Notes: generated by a model from the letters alone, not told the origin. 64,000 bases of DNA from Pelagimonas sp. (GCA_025210345.1 JAOARX010000030.1:62001-126000), one strand, 5' to 3'. Numbered from the stretch's first letter, positions 17,038 through 26,763 are shown. A program made the numbers and translations.

Positions 17038-19278
17038 TCAGCCCTGTTCGCGCAGATAGGCCATCACCGCTGCGCGCACGGATTGGTCCCCGCGCAGGCG
17101 GGCCTGGTCGATCACCTGCTTTACCTCACCCAGGTTGGTGCGCATGATCAGGCTTTTGACCGGACCAATGGAGGCTGGCCGCATGGACAGCGCTTCAAGG
17201 CCAATGGCCGCAAGGCAGAGCGCCTCGATCGGGCGGCCCGCGTCTTCGCCGCAAAAGCTCAGCTTGGTGCCCGTGGCGCGGCAACGGATCACGATTCCTT
17301 CCAGGAAGGTCAGGAACGAATTGTTGAGCGTGTCATAGCGCCGACGCACCCGTTCGTTTTCACGATCGGCCGCAAAGAAGAACTGTTTCAGATCGTTGCC
17401 GCCAATCGACAGGAACTCGACCTCGGTAAAGAAGTGGTCGGGCGCAAAGGCGAGGCTGGGGGTTTCCAGCATGGTGCCCACCTCGATGCTTTCGGGCAGG
17501 GTGTGGCCCAGCCGCGCCTCACGCGCCAGAACCTTGTCCATTTCATTGCGCGCATGCGCGTATTCTTCGTATTGGGCGATAAAGGGGAACATGACCGTCA
17601 GCGGCCGCCCCGCCGCCGCGCGCACCAGCGCCTGAAGCTGCATCCGCATCACGCCGGGGCGATCCAGCGCCACGCGAATGGCCCGCCACCCCAGCGCGGG
17701 GTTGGGTTCATCATGCGGTTTCATATAGGGCAGGACCTTGTCGGATCCGATGTCAAGCGTCCGGAAAACAACACGTTTCCCGCTCGATGCATCCAGAACG
17801 CGGCGGTACAGGCTGGCCAGTTCGGTGCGCTTTGGCATTTGATTGCGCAACAGAAACTGCAATTCGGTCCGAAACAGGCCCACGCCCTCGGCGCCAGATC
17901 CCTCAAGCGACGGTAGATCGGCCATCAGGCCCGCATTCATATGCAGTTCCACCCGCTGCCCATCCAGCGAGACACAGTTCTTGTCCCGGATCGAAGCATA
18001 GCGTTCCTGGGCTTTGGCCTGCATGGCGATCTTGTCACGAAAGGCCGCGACCACGCTTTCATCGGGGCGCAGATGGACAATGCCGCGATCCCCATCAATC
18101 AAAACCTGATCCCCGTTCAGGGCTTCGTTGGTGATGCGGTCGGCATGGATGACGAGAGGAATGGCCAGGGCCCGCGCGACAATCGCCGCGTGTGACCCGA
18201 CCGATCCCTCTTCGAGGATCACGCCTTTCAGGCTGCGGCCATATTCCAACAGTTCCGCAGGGCCGATATTGCGGGCCACCAACACCGGGTCTGAGGGCAT
18301 TTCGATACCCGCCTGGCCCCCTTGTCCGGTTAGAATGCGCAGCAGGCGATTGGACAGATCATCCAGATCATGCAGGCGTTCGCGCAGATAGGCGTCCGTG
18401 ACCTGAGACATGCGGGCGCGGGCCTGGGATTGCTCTTTCTCAACCGCGGCTTCGGCCGACAGGCCGCGCGCGATGTCTTCTTCCATGCGCCGCCGCCAGC
18501 CCTTTGAATTGGCAAACATGCGGTAGGCTTCGAGAACCTCGACCTGATCCTTGTCACCAGAAGCCCCGGCCAGCATCTGATCCACGCTGACGCGCAGCGT
18601 ATCAATCGCATCGGCCAGCCGTTGGGATTCGACATCGGGATCATCGGACACCAGGTTTGTGACCACAACGCGCGGTTCATGCAGCCAGACGTGGCCCATG
18701 GCGCTGCCTTCCTGGCCCACGCCCCCCTTGAACATGACGGCCTGGGTATGCCGGGCTTTCATGGCGGCATTGTCCCCGACAAATGCGCCAAGTTCGGTCA
18801 TCTCCGCCAACACCATGGCAACCACTTCGAGCGCATAAAGCTCATCGGCGGTGAATTCGCGCTGTTCTTTGGATTGCACCACCAGAACGCCCAGCTTTTC
18901 GCCAAGCCGCTGGATGGGAACCCCGAGGAAGCTGGAATAAATCTCTTCGCCCGTTTCTGGCATATAGCGGAAACCACGGGCCGATGGGGCATCGGCGGTG
19001 TTGATGATCTTGCCGGTGCGCGCGACGCGGCCAACCAGACCTTCGCCCATCTTCATGCGGGTCTCATGGACCGCTTCGGGATTGAGACCCTCAGTGGCAC
19101 AAAGCTCAAGCGTGTCTTCGTCGCGGAACAGATAGATCGAGCAGACCTCGGTTTTCATCGAATCTGCTGTCAGATGGGTGATTTTATCCAACCGCGCCTG
19201 ACCGGCAGCGTCATCCGCCATCGTGTCCCGCAGCCTGCGCAGCAGCTTGCGGCTTTCGCTTTCTCGACCGTCGATCAT
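17038..19278 (-). CDS. ptsP: PTS-Ntr enzyme I (PEP-protein phosphotransferase)
   Basis: A 746-residue nitrogen-type enzyme I. It starts the PEP to EI-Ntr to NPr to EIIA-Ntr relay, a regulatory cascade rather than sugar import. An N-terminal GAF domain (about 20-165) senses nitrogen metabolites. The swivelling phospho-His domain has GSVGSHAAIVARA, whose His is phosphorylated. The C-terminal PEP-binding barrel includes FRTLDIGSDK and the Cys motif LSFCGEDAGRP. Start 19278 is chosen because the in-frame extension upstream is non-conserved. It lies downstream of lysC, as in many alphaproteobacteria, with a terminator between. Confidence 0.94.
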   Translation of the reverse strand: MIDGRESESRKLLRRLRDTMADDAAGQARLDKITHLTADSMKTEVCSIYLFRDEDTLELCATEGLNPEAVHETRMKMGEGLVGRVARTGKIINTADAPSARGFRYMPETGEEIYSSFLGVPIQRLGEKLGVLVVQSKEQREFTADELYALEVVAMVLAEMTELGAFVGDNAAMKARHTQAVMFKGGVGQEGSAMGHVWLHEPRVVVTNLVSDDPDVESQRLADAIDTLRVSVDQMLAGASGDKDQVEVLEAYRMFANSKGWRRRMEEDIARGLSAEAAVEKEQSQARARMSQVTDAYLRERLHDLDDLSNRLLRILTGQGGQAGIEMPSDPVLVARNIGPAELLEYGRSLKGVILEEGSVGSHAAIVARALAIPLVIHADRITNEALNGDQVLIDGDRGIVHLRPDESVVAAFRDKIAMQAKAQERYASIRDKNCVSLDGQRVELHMNAGLMADLPSLEGSGAEGVGLFRTELQFLLRNQMPKRTELASLYRRVLDASSGKRVVFRTLDIGSDKVLPYMKPHDEPNPALGWRAIRVALDRPGVMRMQLQALVRAAAGRPLTVMFPFIAQYEEYAHARNEMDKVLAREARLGHTLPESIEVGTMLETPSLAFAPDHFFTEVEFLSIGGNDLKQFFFAADRENERVRRRYDTLNNSFLTFLEGIVIRCRATGTKLSFCGEDAGRPIEALCLAAIGLEALSMRPASIGPVKSLIMRTNLGEVKQVIDQARLRGDQSVRAAVMAYLREQG

Positions 19279-19403
19279 GCCTGAACGCCTCTGCTTTCTC
19301 TTAATACCAGCTATAGGCGAGTTGGGCCCAAGGCAAAAGGGCAATGCGCGTTTTGCCGGCTGTTGCGTAGAATTGAGGCCATTTTTCTACGCGGATGACA
19401 GAA

Positions 19404-19432
19404 AAAAGCCGCGCAGGGGATGCGCGGCTTTT
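19404..19432 (-). terminator. Terminator of lysC
   Basis: AAAAGCCGCGCA / TGCGCGGCTTTT with a 5-nt loop, reading into a T6 run on the minus strand 21 bp after the lysC stop codon. Confidence 0.85.
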
Positions 19433-19453
19433 ATTGGGGCAATGGGGATGCGA

Positions 19454-20689
19454 TCAGGCTTTTTCCAGCTCAAACGCGTCGTGAAGCGCCTGCACCGCCA
19501 GTTCCATGTATTTGCGCGCCACCAGAACCGAGATCTTGATTTCCGAGGTGGTGATCACCTGAATGTTCACGCCTTCGTCGGACAGAACCTTGAACATCTT
19601 GGCGGCAACACCCGCGGCCGAACGCATGCCGATGCCCACCACGGACACCTTGGCGACATCCGCGTCGGTGACAATCTCGGCAAAGTTCAACTCGCCGTTG
19701 GTTTTCAGGTCGTTCATGGCCTTTTCCGCGCGCGCCACTTCGTTGGTGGGGCACGAAAAGGTCATGTCCGTGCGCCCATCTTCCGAGATGTTCTGCACGA
19801 TCATGTCCACATTGACGCCTGCTTCGGCCAGCGGACCAAAGATGGCGGCGGCGATGCCGGGGCGGTCTGCCACGGACAACAGGGTCATTTTTGCTTCGTC
19901 ACGCGAATAGGCCACACCGGCCACAACATTGGATTCCATGATTTCCTCCTCGTCGCAGACCAGCGTGCCGGCCTCGTCGGATTGTTCCTCAAAGCTGCTG
20001 AGGACACGCAGTTTCACCTTAAAGCGCATGGCCAACTCGACCGAGCGCGTCTGAAGCACCTTGGCGCCCAGGGACGCCAGTTCCAGCATTTCTTCAAACG
20101 CGATCTTATCCAGTTTTCGCGCTTTTTCGCAGATGCGCGGGTCAGTGGTATAGACGCCGTCCACATCGGTATAAATATCGCAGCGCTCGGCGCCAAAGGC
20201 GGCCGCAAAGGCCACGGCCGTCGTGTCTGATCCGCCCCGGCCCAGCGTGGTGATGCGGCCTTCGGGGGAAATGCCCTGGAACCCGGCGACCACCGCCACC
20301 TTCATGCCTTCGCCGAACTTGGCGTTGATATTGTCGGTCGGGATCTCTTCGATCCGGGCGCTGGCATGGGCGCTGTTGGTCATGAGCGGCACCTGCCACC
20401 CCTGCCAGCTGCGCGCGGGCACATCCATTTCCTGCAGCGTCAGCGCCATCAGGCCCGCGGTGACATTTTCACCAGACGAGACCACGGCGTCATATTCGCG
20501 CGCGTCATACAGGGGCGAGGTCTCATCGACATAACCCACCAGTTTGTTGGTTTCACCGGACATGGCCGAGACAATGACAATCACGTCATAGCCTTTGGCC
20601 ACCTCGACGCCCACACGTTTGGCGGCGCGGCGGATACGGTCCAGCGTGGCGACAGATGTGCCGCCGAATTTCATCACGAGAACGGGCAT
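19454..20689 (-). CDS. lysC: Aspartate kinase
   Basis: A 411-residue aspartokinase catalysing the first step to Lys, Thr, Met and diaminopimelate. VMKFGGTSVA at residues 5-14 binds ATP/aspartate. GRGGSDTTAVAFAAAF and the CDIYTDVDGVYTTDPR stretch are catalytic-domain signatures. Two ACT domains fill residues about 265-405 and give feedback inhibition by lysine or threonine. Length is that of monofunctional class enzymes without a homoserine dehydrogenase fusion. A terminator follows. Confidence 0.96.
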   Translation of the reverse strand: MPVLVMKFGGTSVATLDRIRRAAKRVGVEVAKGYDVIVIVSAMSGETNKLVGYVDETSPLYDAREYDAVVSSGENVTAGLMALTLQEMDVPARSWQGWQVPLMTNSAHASARIEEIPTDNINAKFGEGMKVAVVAGFQGISPEGRITTLGRGGSDTTAVAFAAAFGAERCDIYTDVDGVYTTDPRICEKARKLDKIAFEEMLELASLGAKVLQTRSVELAMRFKVKLRVLSSFEEQSDEAGTLVCDEEEIMESNVVAGVAYSRDEAKMTLLSVADRPGIAAAIFGPLAEAGVNVDMIVQNISEDGRTDMTFSCPTNEVARAEKAMNDLKTNGELNFAEIVTDADVAKVSVVGIGMRSAAGVAAKMFKVLSDEGVNIQVITTSEIKISVLVARKYMELAVQALHDAFELEKA

Positions 20690-20845
20690 GATGCGTCTTT
20701 CCTGTCAGATCGCGGGCGGGTTTACGCCGCATGCCCATTTTGCGCAAGGGCTCGGGCGGCAATCTGTCCGCTGTTGCGCTAACATCTTGGCAAATTGCCG
20801 TCTTTGGTTGGTGAAATCGTCGGACAGACCCGGGGCACGGCGACA

Positions 20846-21490
20846 TCAATAGGGAATCGCTGTCCCGTCATAGCTTTCAAAGCACCCGGTGGTGGCAAGG
20901 CTGAGCGCGTCAAACCGCTGTATCAGCCCTCGCGCGGCGGTGGGGGTGTCGATATCCGCCTCGGTTCCCCCCATATCGGTTCGAACCCAGCCGGGATGAT
21001 AAATCCCCACCGCAATATCGAGCGCCTTGAAGTCCGAAGCCAGATTGCGCCCGAGGTTCAGCACCGCCGCTTTGGAGGCGCGATAAATATAGCTGCCGCC
21101 GGGCGCACGCGCATGTGAAGCCATCTTGGACGAGATAATCGCAATCTTGGGGTGCCGTGCCATTTGCAGGTTTGGCAGAAGGCTCTGGATCGTCAGGAAA
21201 ACACCCGTCACATTCGCGGCAAACGTCTGCGACCACAGCCCGGCCTGATACCCGTCGGCAAGGTTATGGCCCTTGTCCAGATAGACACCAGCGTTGCACA
21301 CCAGCAGATCCAGCGGCTGTCCTTCCAGTTTTGCCGCCAGTGCCTGGTGCGACGCGGGATCGGTTACCTCAAGCGCAAGATATTCCGGATGGTTGCGCGC
21401 GGTGCCCAGGACATGATCGCCCCGCGCCGAGAATAAGTTGTCCAGTTCCGCGCCAATGCCGCGATTTGCGCCGGTGATGAGAATGTCCAT
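20846..21490 (-). CDS. Short-chain dehydrogenase/reductase
   Basis: A 214-residue SDR. TGANRGIG is the cofactor-binding TGxxxGxG, LVCNAGVY the NAG motif, and SYIYRASKAAV the YxxxK catalytic pair. The start at 21490 (MDILITGANRG) places the Rossmann strand at the N-terminus as expected; the 12-codon extension upstream is dropped. The C-terminus is short (GWVRTDMGG then about 40 residues). The substrate is unknown. It lies 36 bp downstream of the DUF1178 gene and probably shares its transcript. Confidence 0.88.
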   Translation of the reverse strand: MDILITGANRGIGAELDNLFSARGDHVLGTARNHPEYLALEVTDPASHQALAAKLEGQPLDLLVCNAGVYLDKGHNLADGYQAGLWSQTFAANVTGVFLTIQSLLPNLQMARHPKIAIISSKMASHARAPGGSYIYRASKAAVLNLGRNLASDFKALDIAVGIYHPGWVRTDMGGTEADIDTPTAARGLIQRFDALSLATTGCFESYDGTAIPY

Positions 21491-21526
21491 CTGTGACCCC
21501 TGATTGATGGCCGCTGTTGGCGACAC

Positions 21527-22015
21527 TCAATTGGTTTTGCGGGTCGGAGTAAAGGGCAAAGGCGCCACGGGAATGCCGTCTTCGATCAGTTCCTTGGCCT
21601 CTTTGGGCTTGGCCTCGCCCCAGATTGGGCGCTCGGGCGCGTCTCCGTCATGGATGGCGCGCGCTTCGGCGGCGAAATTGTCACCCACGTAGTCCGAATT
21701 CTTTTCCACGTGCTCCTTCATGGCCGCAAGCGCCTTTTCCGCCTCTGTTGACGGGGCGTTCAGACGTGCCGGGGCAGGTGGCGGGGATTGCGGGTCAGAG
21801 GGCTGCGCGGCCTGCTGATCAGGCGCGGCAGTGGCCTCTTTGGTGTTTTCCTTGACGCCCACGCGCGGGGCCATCAGCGCCTTTTCAACCTGGGTCGATC
21901 CACAAATTGCACAGGACACATGCCCAGCCTTGGCCAGCTTGTCAAAGGCGGCTGAGGATTGGAACCAGCTGTCGAACTGGTGCCCCTGGGTGCATTTCAG
22001 CGTGTATTGGATCAT
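21527..22015 (-). CDS. DUF1178 family protein
   Basis: A 162-residue protein with the DUF1178 start (MIQYTLKCTQGHQFDSWF) and a CAICGSTQVEKALMAPRVG stretch. Four cysteines arranged as C-x(n)-C-x2-C suggest a zinc ribbon in the first 50 residues. A Gln/Pro/Ala-rich linker divides it from the C-terminal helix (AEKALAAMKEHVEKNSDYVG). Common in alphaproteobacteria, function unknown. It sits between waaA and the SDR gene on the same strand. Confidence 0.87.
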   Translation of the reverse strand: MIQYTLKCTQGHQFDSWFQSSAAFDKLAKAGHVSCAICGSTQVEKALMAPRVGVKENTKEATAAPDQQAAQPSDPQSPPPAPARLNAPSTEAEKALAAMKEHVEKNSDYVGDNFAAEARAIHDGDAPERPIWGEAKPKEAKELIEDGIPVAPLPFTPTRKTN

Positions 22016-22078
22016 CGGGTCTGGATCATCGTTGGATCGGGGTTTGGTTTGGCAAGAATAAGCATAAACATCGCGGGT

Positions 22079-23305
22079 TCAAGCGGACTTAATACGAACC
22101 AGCGCCTCGTGGATTTCGGCCACCAGATCGCCCAGGCTGGCGTCTTGCTGAAGGGCAAGGGTAGCCGATTGCGCCAATTCGGTTTGAGCGTTGGGATCGG
22201 CCAGGGCGGCAAGTGCCGCGCTCAGATCAGATGCGGTGCCGATTTCCAGCGCAGAGCGGGTTTCCGCAAGCCGTGCAAATGACGCCGCAAAGTTGCGTGT
22301 GTCCGGGCCGTGGATCAACGCACATCCGAATGCGGCGGGTTCATAAGGCGTGTGCCCGCCGCGATCCGTCAGCGTTCCCCCGATGAACACCCGCCCCGCA
22401 AGCGCGTACCAAAGCGCCATTTCCCCCATGGTATCGGCCAAATAGACCTCGGCCTGGGGGGCGTCGGATCGGCTGCGCTGCGCGAGGGTCAGTCCCCGGG
22501 CATGCACCTGTCGGGCGATGTCTTCGGCGCGGCGCGGGTGGCGTGGTGCAAGGATCAGACGCAGCCCGGGCATGGATTTCAACGCCTCAAGATGGGCGGC
22601 CAACACGATCTCTTCTTCACCTTCGTGGGTCGATGCCGCCAGCCAGGTCTGTGTGCGATCAAACGCTTGGGACAGATCATCGGGGATCTGGGTTTCGGGG
22701 CGGGCGTAAAAGGCTTTGAGATCCACGATGCTGCCCCCCGCAGTGCGCGGCAGGCCGAGATCGAACAGGCGCCCCAATGACGCGCCATCCTGGGTCGAGA
22801 CATAGCTGACACGTGACAAGACGTGTTTGGCCAGTCGGGGCAATCGCGCCCAACTGCGTGCCGTGCCGGCGCTCATGCGGGCGCCCAGCAAAATCACGGG
22901 GCCCGGGCAGGACAGGACGCGATTGGGCCAAAGTTCGGATTCCAGGCTGATGTGCGCGACCACGTTCCAGCGTCGCATGATCCGCCTGCCGACCCATGCC
23001 AGATCAACCGGTGCAAGCTGAACACAAACGCGCTCCAGCCCCCAACCGCGCACCATATCCACCCCGGTTTGCGTGTTGGCGGTGATCAGCCAGTGCAGGT
23101 CCGGTCGTGCGGCCATCAACCGCGTGAGCACCGGCCCAACCGACGCAAGTTCCCCGTTCGATGCGCCGTGCAGCCATATGTGCGGGGGGGCTTCCGGTTT
23201 TTGGGGCGGGGCTTTTCTGGGGGCGATGCCAAAACGGGCCGCGATCTGTCCACGAAACAGCATGGACAGGGCAAAAACGGTAATGGCGAAGCGATATAAA
23301 AGCAC
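22079..23305 (-). CDS. waaA: 3-deoxy-D-manno-octulosonic acid transferase
   Basis: About 408 residues. This GT30 enzyme transfers Kdo from CMP-Kdo to lipid A precursor at the inner membrane. HGASNGELASVGPVL is the HxASxGE signature with the catalytic Glu. GARMS, ILAPRHPRR and GGTLTDRGGHTPYEPA are GT30 hallmarks. The N-terminus is a membrane anchor (LLYRFAITVFALSMLF). No ATG fits; GTG at 23305 gives a typical length. The open frame to 23470 has a non-hydrophobic, unlikely N-terminus and runs toward a DnaA-box region. Confidence 0.88.
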   Translation of the reverse strand: MLLYRFAITVFALSMLFRGQIAARFGIAPRKAPPQKPEAPPHIWLHGASNGELASVGPVLTRLMAARPDLHWLITANTQTGVDMVRGWGLERVCVQLAPVDLAWVGRRIMRRWNVVAHISLESELWPNRVLSCPGPVILLGARMSAGTARSWARLPRLAKHVLSRVSYVSTQDGASLGRLFDLGLPRTAGGSIVDLKAFYARPETQIPDDLSQAFDRTQTWLAASTHEGEEEIVLAAHLEALKSMPGLRLILAPRHPRRAEDIARQVHARGLTLAQRSRSDAPQAEVYLADTMGEMALWYALAGRVFIGGTLTDRGGHTPYEPAAFGCALIHGPDTRNFAASFARLAETRSALEIGTASDLSAALAALADPNAQTELAQSATLALQQDASLGDLVAEIHEALVRIKSA

Positions 23306-23994
23306 GTTAACGTCCGATTGTTTCTTCAGCCCATAGGCCCAGAGCCCCGCTTTTGGCAAGTGGGGCGTGTCAGGAAACCCGGTCTGCGGGCTGCGAATGC
23401 GGGTTCGATCACGTTGTGGATAACCTGTCGACCAAGCGCACAGTCGGGGGATCAGGCGGGTTTTAACCAAAATTCAAGGAATATGATCCATTTTAAAGGG
23501 GCTTTTCAGGTTTTGAATGAACTTGAGCCCGCATTTGCCAGAGATACCGATCGCCGCGGCGGGTCAGATTTCCGGCGAGGTGTCTTTTCAATTCTGATAC
23601 GCCATCGGCCTGATTTGGGCTCTTTGGACGGCTAAATTTCAATAACCCAACCTATCCCCATATTTATCCCCAAACCAGGCCAGTACCAACGCGCGATCAG
23701 AGCTGTGTTGGTCAGAAATTGTGGATGTTTTTCATAGGTTCACACAGATTAACGCGTAGCGGCAATGCTCTGCGGCGCACAATTCATGTATCACATAAAC
23801 AGGGTGGCTGTGGATAAGATCCTGTGGATAAACCGCGGATACCCGGGGATCTAGCGCCTTTGTCCGGGGTGTGCAAGCGCATCTGCCACCGGGGGTTCAC
23901 CGGGCGGCCACCGGGCGGTCTTTGATCGCCTTGCCCCCCAAGACGTTGCGGGCTATGCAACCGAGACCGTGTCAGATCAAGCCGGAGCCCTCCG
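23306..23994. other. Candidate replication origin (DnaA-box cluster)
   Basis: 689 bp without a credible gene. Perfect DnaA boxes (TGTGGATAA, complement of TTATCCACA) occur at 23415-23423, 23809-23817 and 23823-23831, all in the same orientation. Weaker boxes occur at 23664-23672 (TTATCCCCA), 23652-23660 and 23720-23728. AT-rich tracts at about 23459-23516 and 23630-23675 could unwind. Flanking genes diverge (waaA leftward, hisD rightward), and most genes on each side point away. The 3' end carries the hisD promoter. It could instead be a DnaA-titration or regulatory site. Confidence 0.55.
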
Positions 23995-25296
23995 ATGCCG
24001 CAACTTCTTTCCACTGCTCAAGCTGATTTCGAAACCGCCTTTGCGACCCTGCTGGGGGCCAAACGCGAAGACAGCCCGGATGTGGATCATGTGGTTGCCG
24101 GAATTATCGCAGATGTTCAGGCGCGCGGCGATGCGGCGGTGCTTGAGCTGACATCCAAGTTTGATCGACTGGATCTGACCGCACAGTCCATGCGCTTTTC
24201 CGAAGATGAGATTGCGGCCCAATGTGCTCTGGTGTCTGACGATGAACGCGCCGCCCTGGAGCTGGCGGCAGAGCGCATTCGCGCCTATCACGCGCGCCAG
24301 ATGCCTGCGAACGAAAGCTGGACGGACGACAGCGGCGCGACGCTGGGCTGGCGTTGGAGCGCGGTTTCCGCCGCCGGGTTGTATGTGCCCGGGGGGCTCG
24401 CTTCTTATCCGTCCTCGGTGCTGATGAACGCCATCCCTGCCAAGGTGGCGGGGGTTGAACGCCTTGCCATCACGGTTCCCACACCGGATGGGGTGGTGAA
24501 TCCGCTGGTGCTCTTGGCGGCGAAACTGGCGGGTGTGGATGAGATCTATCGCATCGGCGGAGCGCAGGCGGTGGCCGCGCTGGCCTATGGCACCCAGACC
24601 ATTGCGCCCGTGGACAAGATCACCGGGCCGGGCAACGCATTTGTGGCAGCGGCCAAGCGCCGGGTCTTTGGCAAGGTTGGCATTGATATGATCGCTGGCC
24701 CCTCTGAGATCTTGGTGATCGCAGACGCCGACAATGATCCGGACTGGATTGCGCTGGATCTGCTGTCGCAGGCGGAACATGACGAAAGCGCCCAGTCATT
24801 GTTGATCACGACTGATGCGGATTTTGGTCAGGCGGTCGTTGAGGCGGTCGATAAACGCATAGAGACCCTTGAACGGCGCGCCATCGCCGGTGCCAGCTGG
24901 CGCGATTATGGGGCGGTGATCACCGTGCGCGATCTGGATGAGGCTGCCGCCCTGTCCAATCGTATCGCGCCCGAGCACCTTGAACTTTGTGTGGCAGACC
25001 CGGACGCGCTGGCCGAGAAATGCACCCATGCCGGGGCGATTTTCCTGGGGCAATGGACCCCCGAAGCGATCGGCGACTATGTCGGTGGCCCCAACCACGT
25101 GTTGCCCACGGCGCGGTCTGCGCGTTTCTCTTCGGGGCTGTCGGTGATGGATTTTCTCAAGCGCACAACTCTGTCAAAGATGACGCTGGAATCGCTCAAG
25201 GCGATTGGCCCGGCCGCCGAAGTGCTTGCCCGCTCTGAAAGCCTTGAGGCCCATGGCCTGTCCGTCACCGCACGGTTGCAAAAGCTGAACCGCTAG
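23995..25296 (+). CDS. hisD: Histidinol dehydrogenase
   Basis: A 433-residue zinc enzyme that oxidises L-histidinol to L-histidine in two NAD-dependent steps. The family landmarks are present: GLYVPGGLASYPSSVLMNAIPAK, ITGPGNAFVAAAKR, AGPSEILVIAD and SQAEHD, the last supplying catalytic Glu-His. Length is standard. This is the true biosynthetic copy; a distant paralogue at 42501 belongs to another branch. It is followed 147 bp later by the UPF0262 gene, a common neighbourhood in Rhodobacteraceae. Confidence 0.96.
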   Translation: MPQLLSTAQADFETAFATLLGAKREDSPDVDHVVAGIIADVQARGDAAVLELTSKFDRLDLTAQSMRFSEDEIAAQCALVSDDERAALELAAERIRAYHARQMPANESWTDDSGATLGWRWSAVSAAGLYVPGGLASYPSSVLMNAIPAKVAGVERLAITVPTPDGVVNPLVLLAAKLAGVDEIYRIGGAQAVAALAYGTQTIAPVDKITGPGNAFVAAAKRRVFGKVGIDMIAGPSEILVIADADNDPDWIALDLLSQAEHDESAQSLLITTDADFGQAVVEAVDKRIETLERRAIAGASWRDYGAVITVRDLDEAAALSNRIAPEHLELCVADPDALAEKCTHAGAIFLGQWTPEAIGDYVGGPNHVLPTARSARFSSGLSVMDFLKRTTLSKMTLESLKAIGPAAEVLARSESLEAHGLSVTARLQKLNR

Positions 25297-25443
25297 GTGG
25301 GGCACCGGCGTGCGGTGCCATTTTTTGCCCGTGCGCGCGTTTCGGGTCTGCGCCTGATTGCTCTGCATCGCGACCCCTGCTAGGCATGTGTAAATCGCCA
25401 AGATCGCAAATGCTAAGACATTGTTAGAACCGGGACCAAGCGC

Positions 25444-25923
25444 ATGAGCTGTATCGCGCATATCGAGCTGGACGACGCCAATTTGCCGCCGCCCACGCCA
25501 GAGATCGAACAAGAACGCCGGGTGGCGATGTTTGACCTGCTCGAAGAAAACACCTTTGACCTGCCCGCGCGCGACGACCGGACCGTCCCGGACGGCCCCT
25601 ATCACCTGGGGCTGTCGATCCGGGACAAGCGTCTTGTGTTCGATGTTAGCTCGCAAACCGCCGAAAAGGCGGCCGAGTTTCACCTGTCGCTGTCGCCCTT
25701 TCGACAGGTCGTCAAAGATTATTTCCAGATCTGCAAATCCTATTTCGATGCGGTGAAAACCCTGCCTCCCAGCCAGATCGAAACCATCGATATGGCGCGG
25801 CGCGGGATTCACAACGAAGGGGCGCGCATCCTGCAAGAGCGCCTTGAGGGCAAGGCCGAAGTGGACGACGCCACCGCGCGGCGTTTGTTCACCCTGGTCT
25901 GCGTGTTGCACTTCGGGGGATGA
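25444..25923 (+). CDS. UPF0262 family protein
   Basis: A 159-residue protein matching UPF0262, a family nearly restricted to alphaproteobacteria. Conserved parts include ERRVAMFDLLEEN, LGLSIRDKRLVFD and the helix ending in ARRGIHNEGARIL. Soluble, function unknown. The phosphatase gene starts at a GTG 1 nt after its stop codon, so the two are translationally coupled. It lies between hisD and infA, as in relatives. Confidence 0.9.
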   Translation: MSCIAHIELDDANLPPPTPEIEQERRVAMFDLLEENTFDLPARDDRTVPDGPYHLGLSIRDKRLVFDVSSQTAEKAAEFHLSLSPFRQVVKDYFQICKSYFDAVKTLPPSQIETIDMARRGIHNEGARILQERLEGKAEVDDATARRLFTLVCVLHFGG

Positions 25924-25924
25924 G

Positions 25925-26374
25925 GTGAGCAACGATCTGCCCCAATCGGTGTTGTTTTGCTGCGATCACAACGCGGTGCGTTCACCCATGGCCGAGGGCA
26001 TTACCAAAAAGCTCATCGGGACCCAGACCTATGTGCAATCCGTGGGCGTTGTGAACGATCTTGAAATCGATGGATTCGCCATTGCCGCCTGTGCGGAAAT
26101 TGATGTCGAACTGTCGCGCCACCGCGCGCGCAGCTTTGAAGAAATGGAACAAATGGGCGAAGCGCTTTCGGGGTTTGACCTGATCGTCACGCTGTCTCCC
26201 GCGTCGCAAAAACGCGCGCTCGATCTGACACGGTATTATCACCTGAGTGTGGAATACTGGCCCGTGCTTGAACCCAATGGCATCGGCGAAACCCGTGAAC
26301 AGATCCTGAATGCCTATCGTCAGACCCGCGACCAATTGGTGGCGCAGATCAGTAAGAAATGGGGTGTCGCATGA
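25925..26374 (+). CDS. Low-molecular-weight protein-tyrosine phosphatase-like
   Basis: A 149-residue protein starting at a GTG just after the UPF0262 stop codon. VLFCCDHNAVRSPMAE holds a C-x5-R phosphate loop (CDHNAVR) near the N-terminus, and the C-terminal WPVLEPNG stands where the LMW-PTP acid motif (usually DP) lies. The missing D-P pair suggests altered activity. It could instead act as an arsenate-reductase-like protein of the same fold. It overlaps the next gene by 4 nt (ATGA). Confidence 0.82.
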   Translation: MSNDLPQSVLFCCDHNAVRSPMAEGITKKLIGTQTYVQSVGVVNDLEIDGFAIAACAEIDVELSRHRARSFEEMEQMGEALSGFDLIVTLSPASQKRALDLTRYYHLSVEYWPVLEPNGIGETREQILNAYRQTRDQLVAQISKKWGVA

Positions 26375-26763
26375 ACACTGTGATCGAAACATATTTTGCC
26401 GCGTTCAATCGGGGCGATGTGGATGCCATGCTGGCGTGTCTGTCAGACGACATTCAGCATCACGTGAACGAAGGCCAGATTCGCACCGGCAAAGACGCGT
26501 TTCGGGCCTTTTGTGAACATATGAACCGCTGCTACCGCGAAAATCTGACCGATATGGTTGTGTTCGCCACGCCCGATGGCACACGCGGCGCGGCCGAATT
26601 CACCGTGAACGGCACCTATCTGGAAACAGACGAGGGGCTGCCCGCGGCCAGGGGGCAATCCTATAAGCTTCCGGCGGGATCGTTCTTTACGCTGGAAAAT
26701 GACAAGATCACCCGGGTTGTGACCTATTACAATCTTTCCGACTGGGTTCGTCAGGTCTCATGA
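26371..26763 (+). CDS. SnoaL-like/ketosteroid-isomerase-related protein
   Basis: A 130-residue cone-shaped alpha+beta-barrel protein. YFAAFNRGDVDAMLACLSDDIQHHV is the standard SnoaL N-terminal pattern, and the C-terminus (LENDKITRVVTYYNLSDWVRQV) closes the barrel. Substrate unknown. It begins inside the stop codon of the phosphatase gene and ends inside the start of the GNAT gene, each an ATGA overlap, so the three are one translational unit. Confidence 0.85.
   Translation: MNTVIETYFAAFNRGDVDAMLACLSDDIQHHVNEGQIRTGKDAFRAFCEHMNRCYRENLTDMVVFATPDGTRGAAEFTVNGTYLETDEGLPAARGQSYKLPAGSFFTLENDKITRVVTYYNLSDWVRQVS

Noticed and set aside
23395-23440. tRNA-like T-arm motif (GGTTCGAT)
   Set aside because: No acceptor stem or anticodon arm can be built around it; the region is better explained by DnaA boxes.
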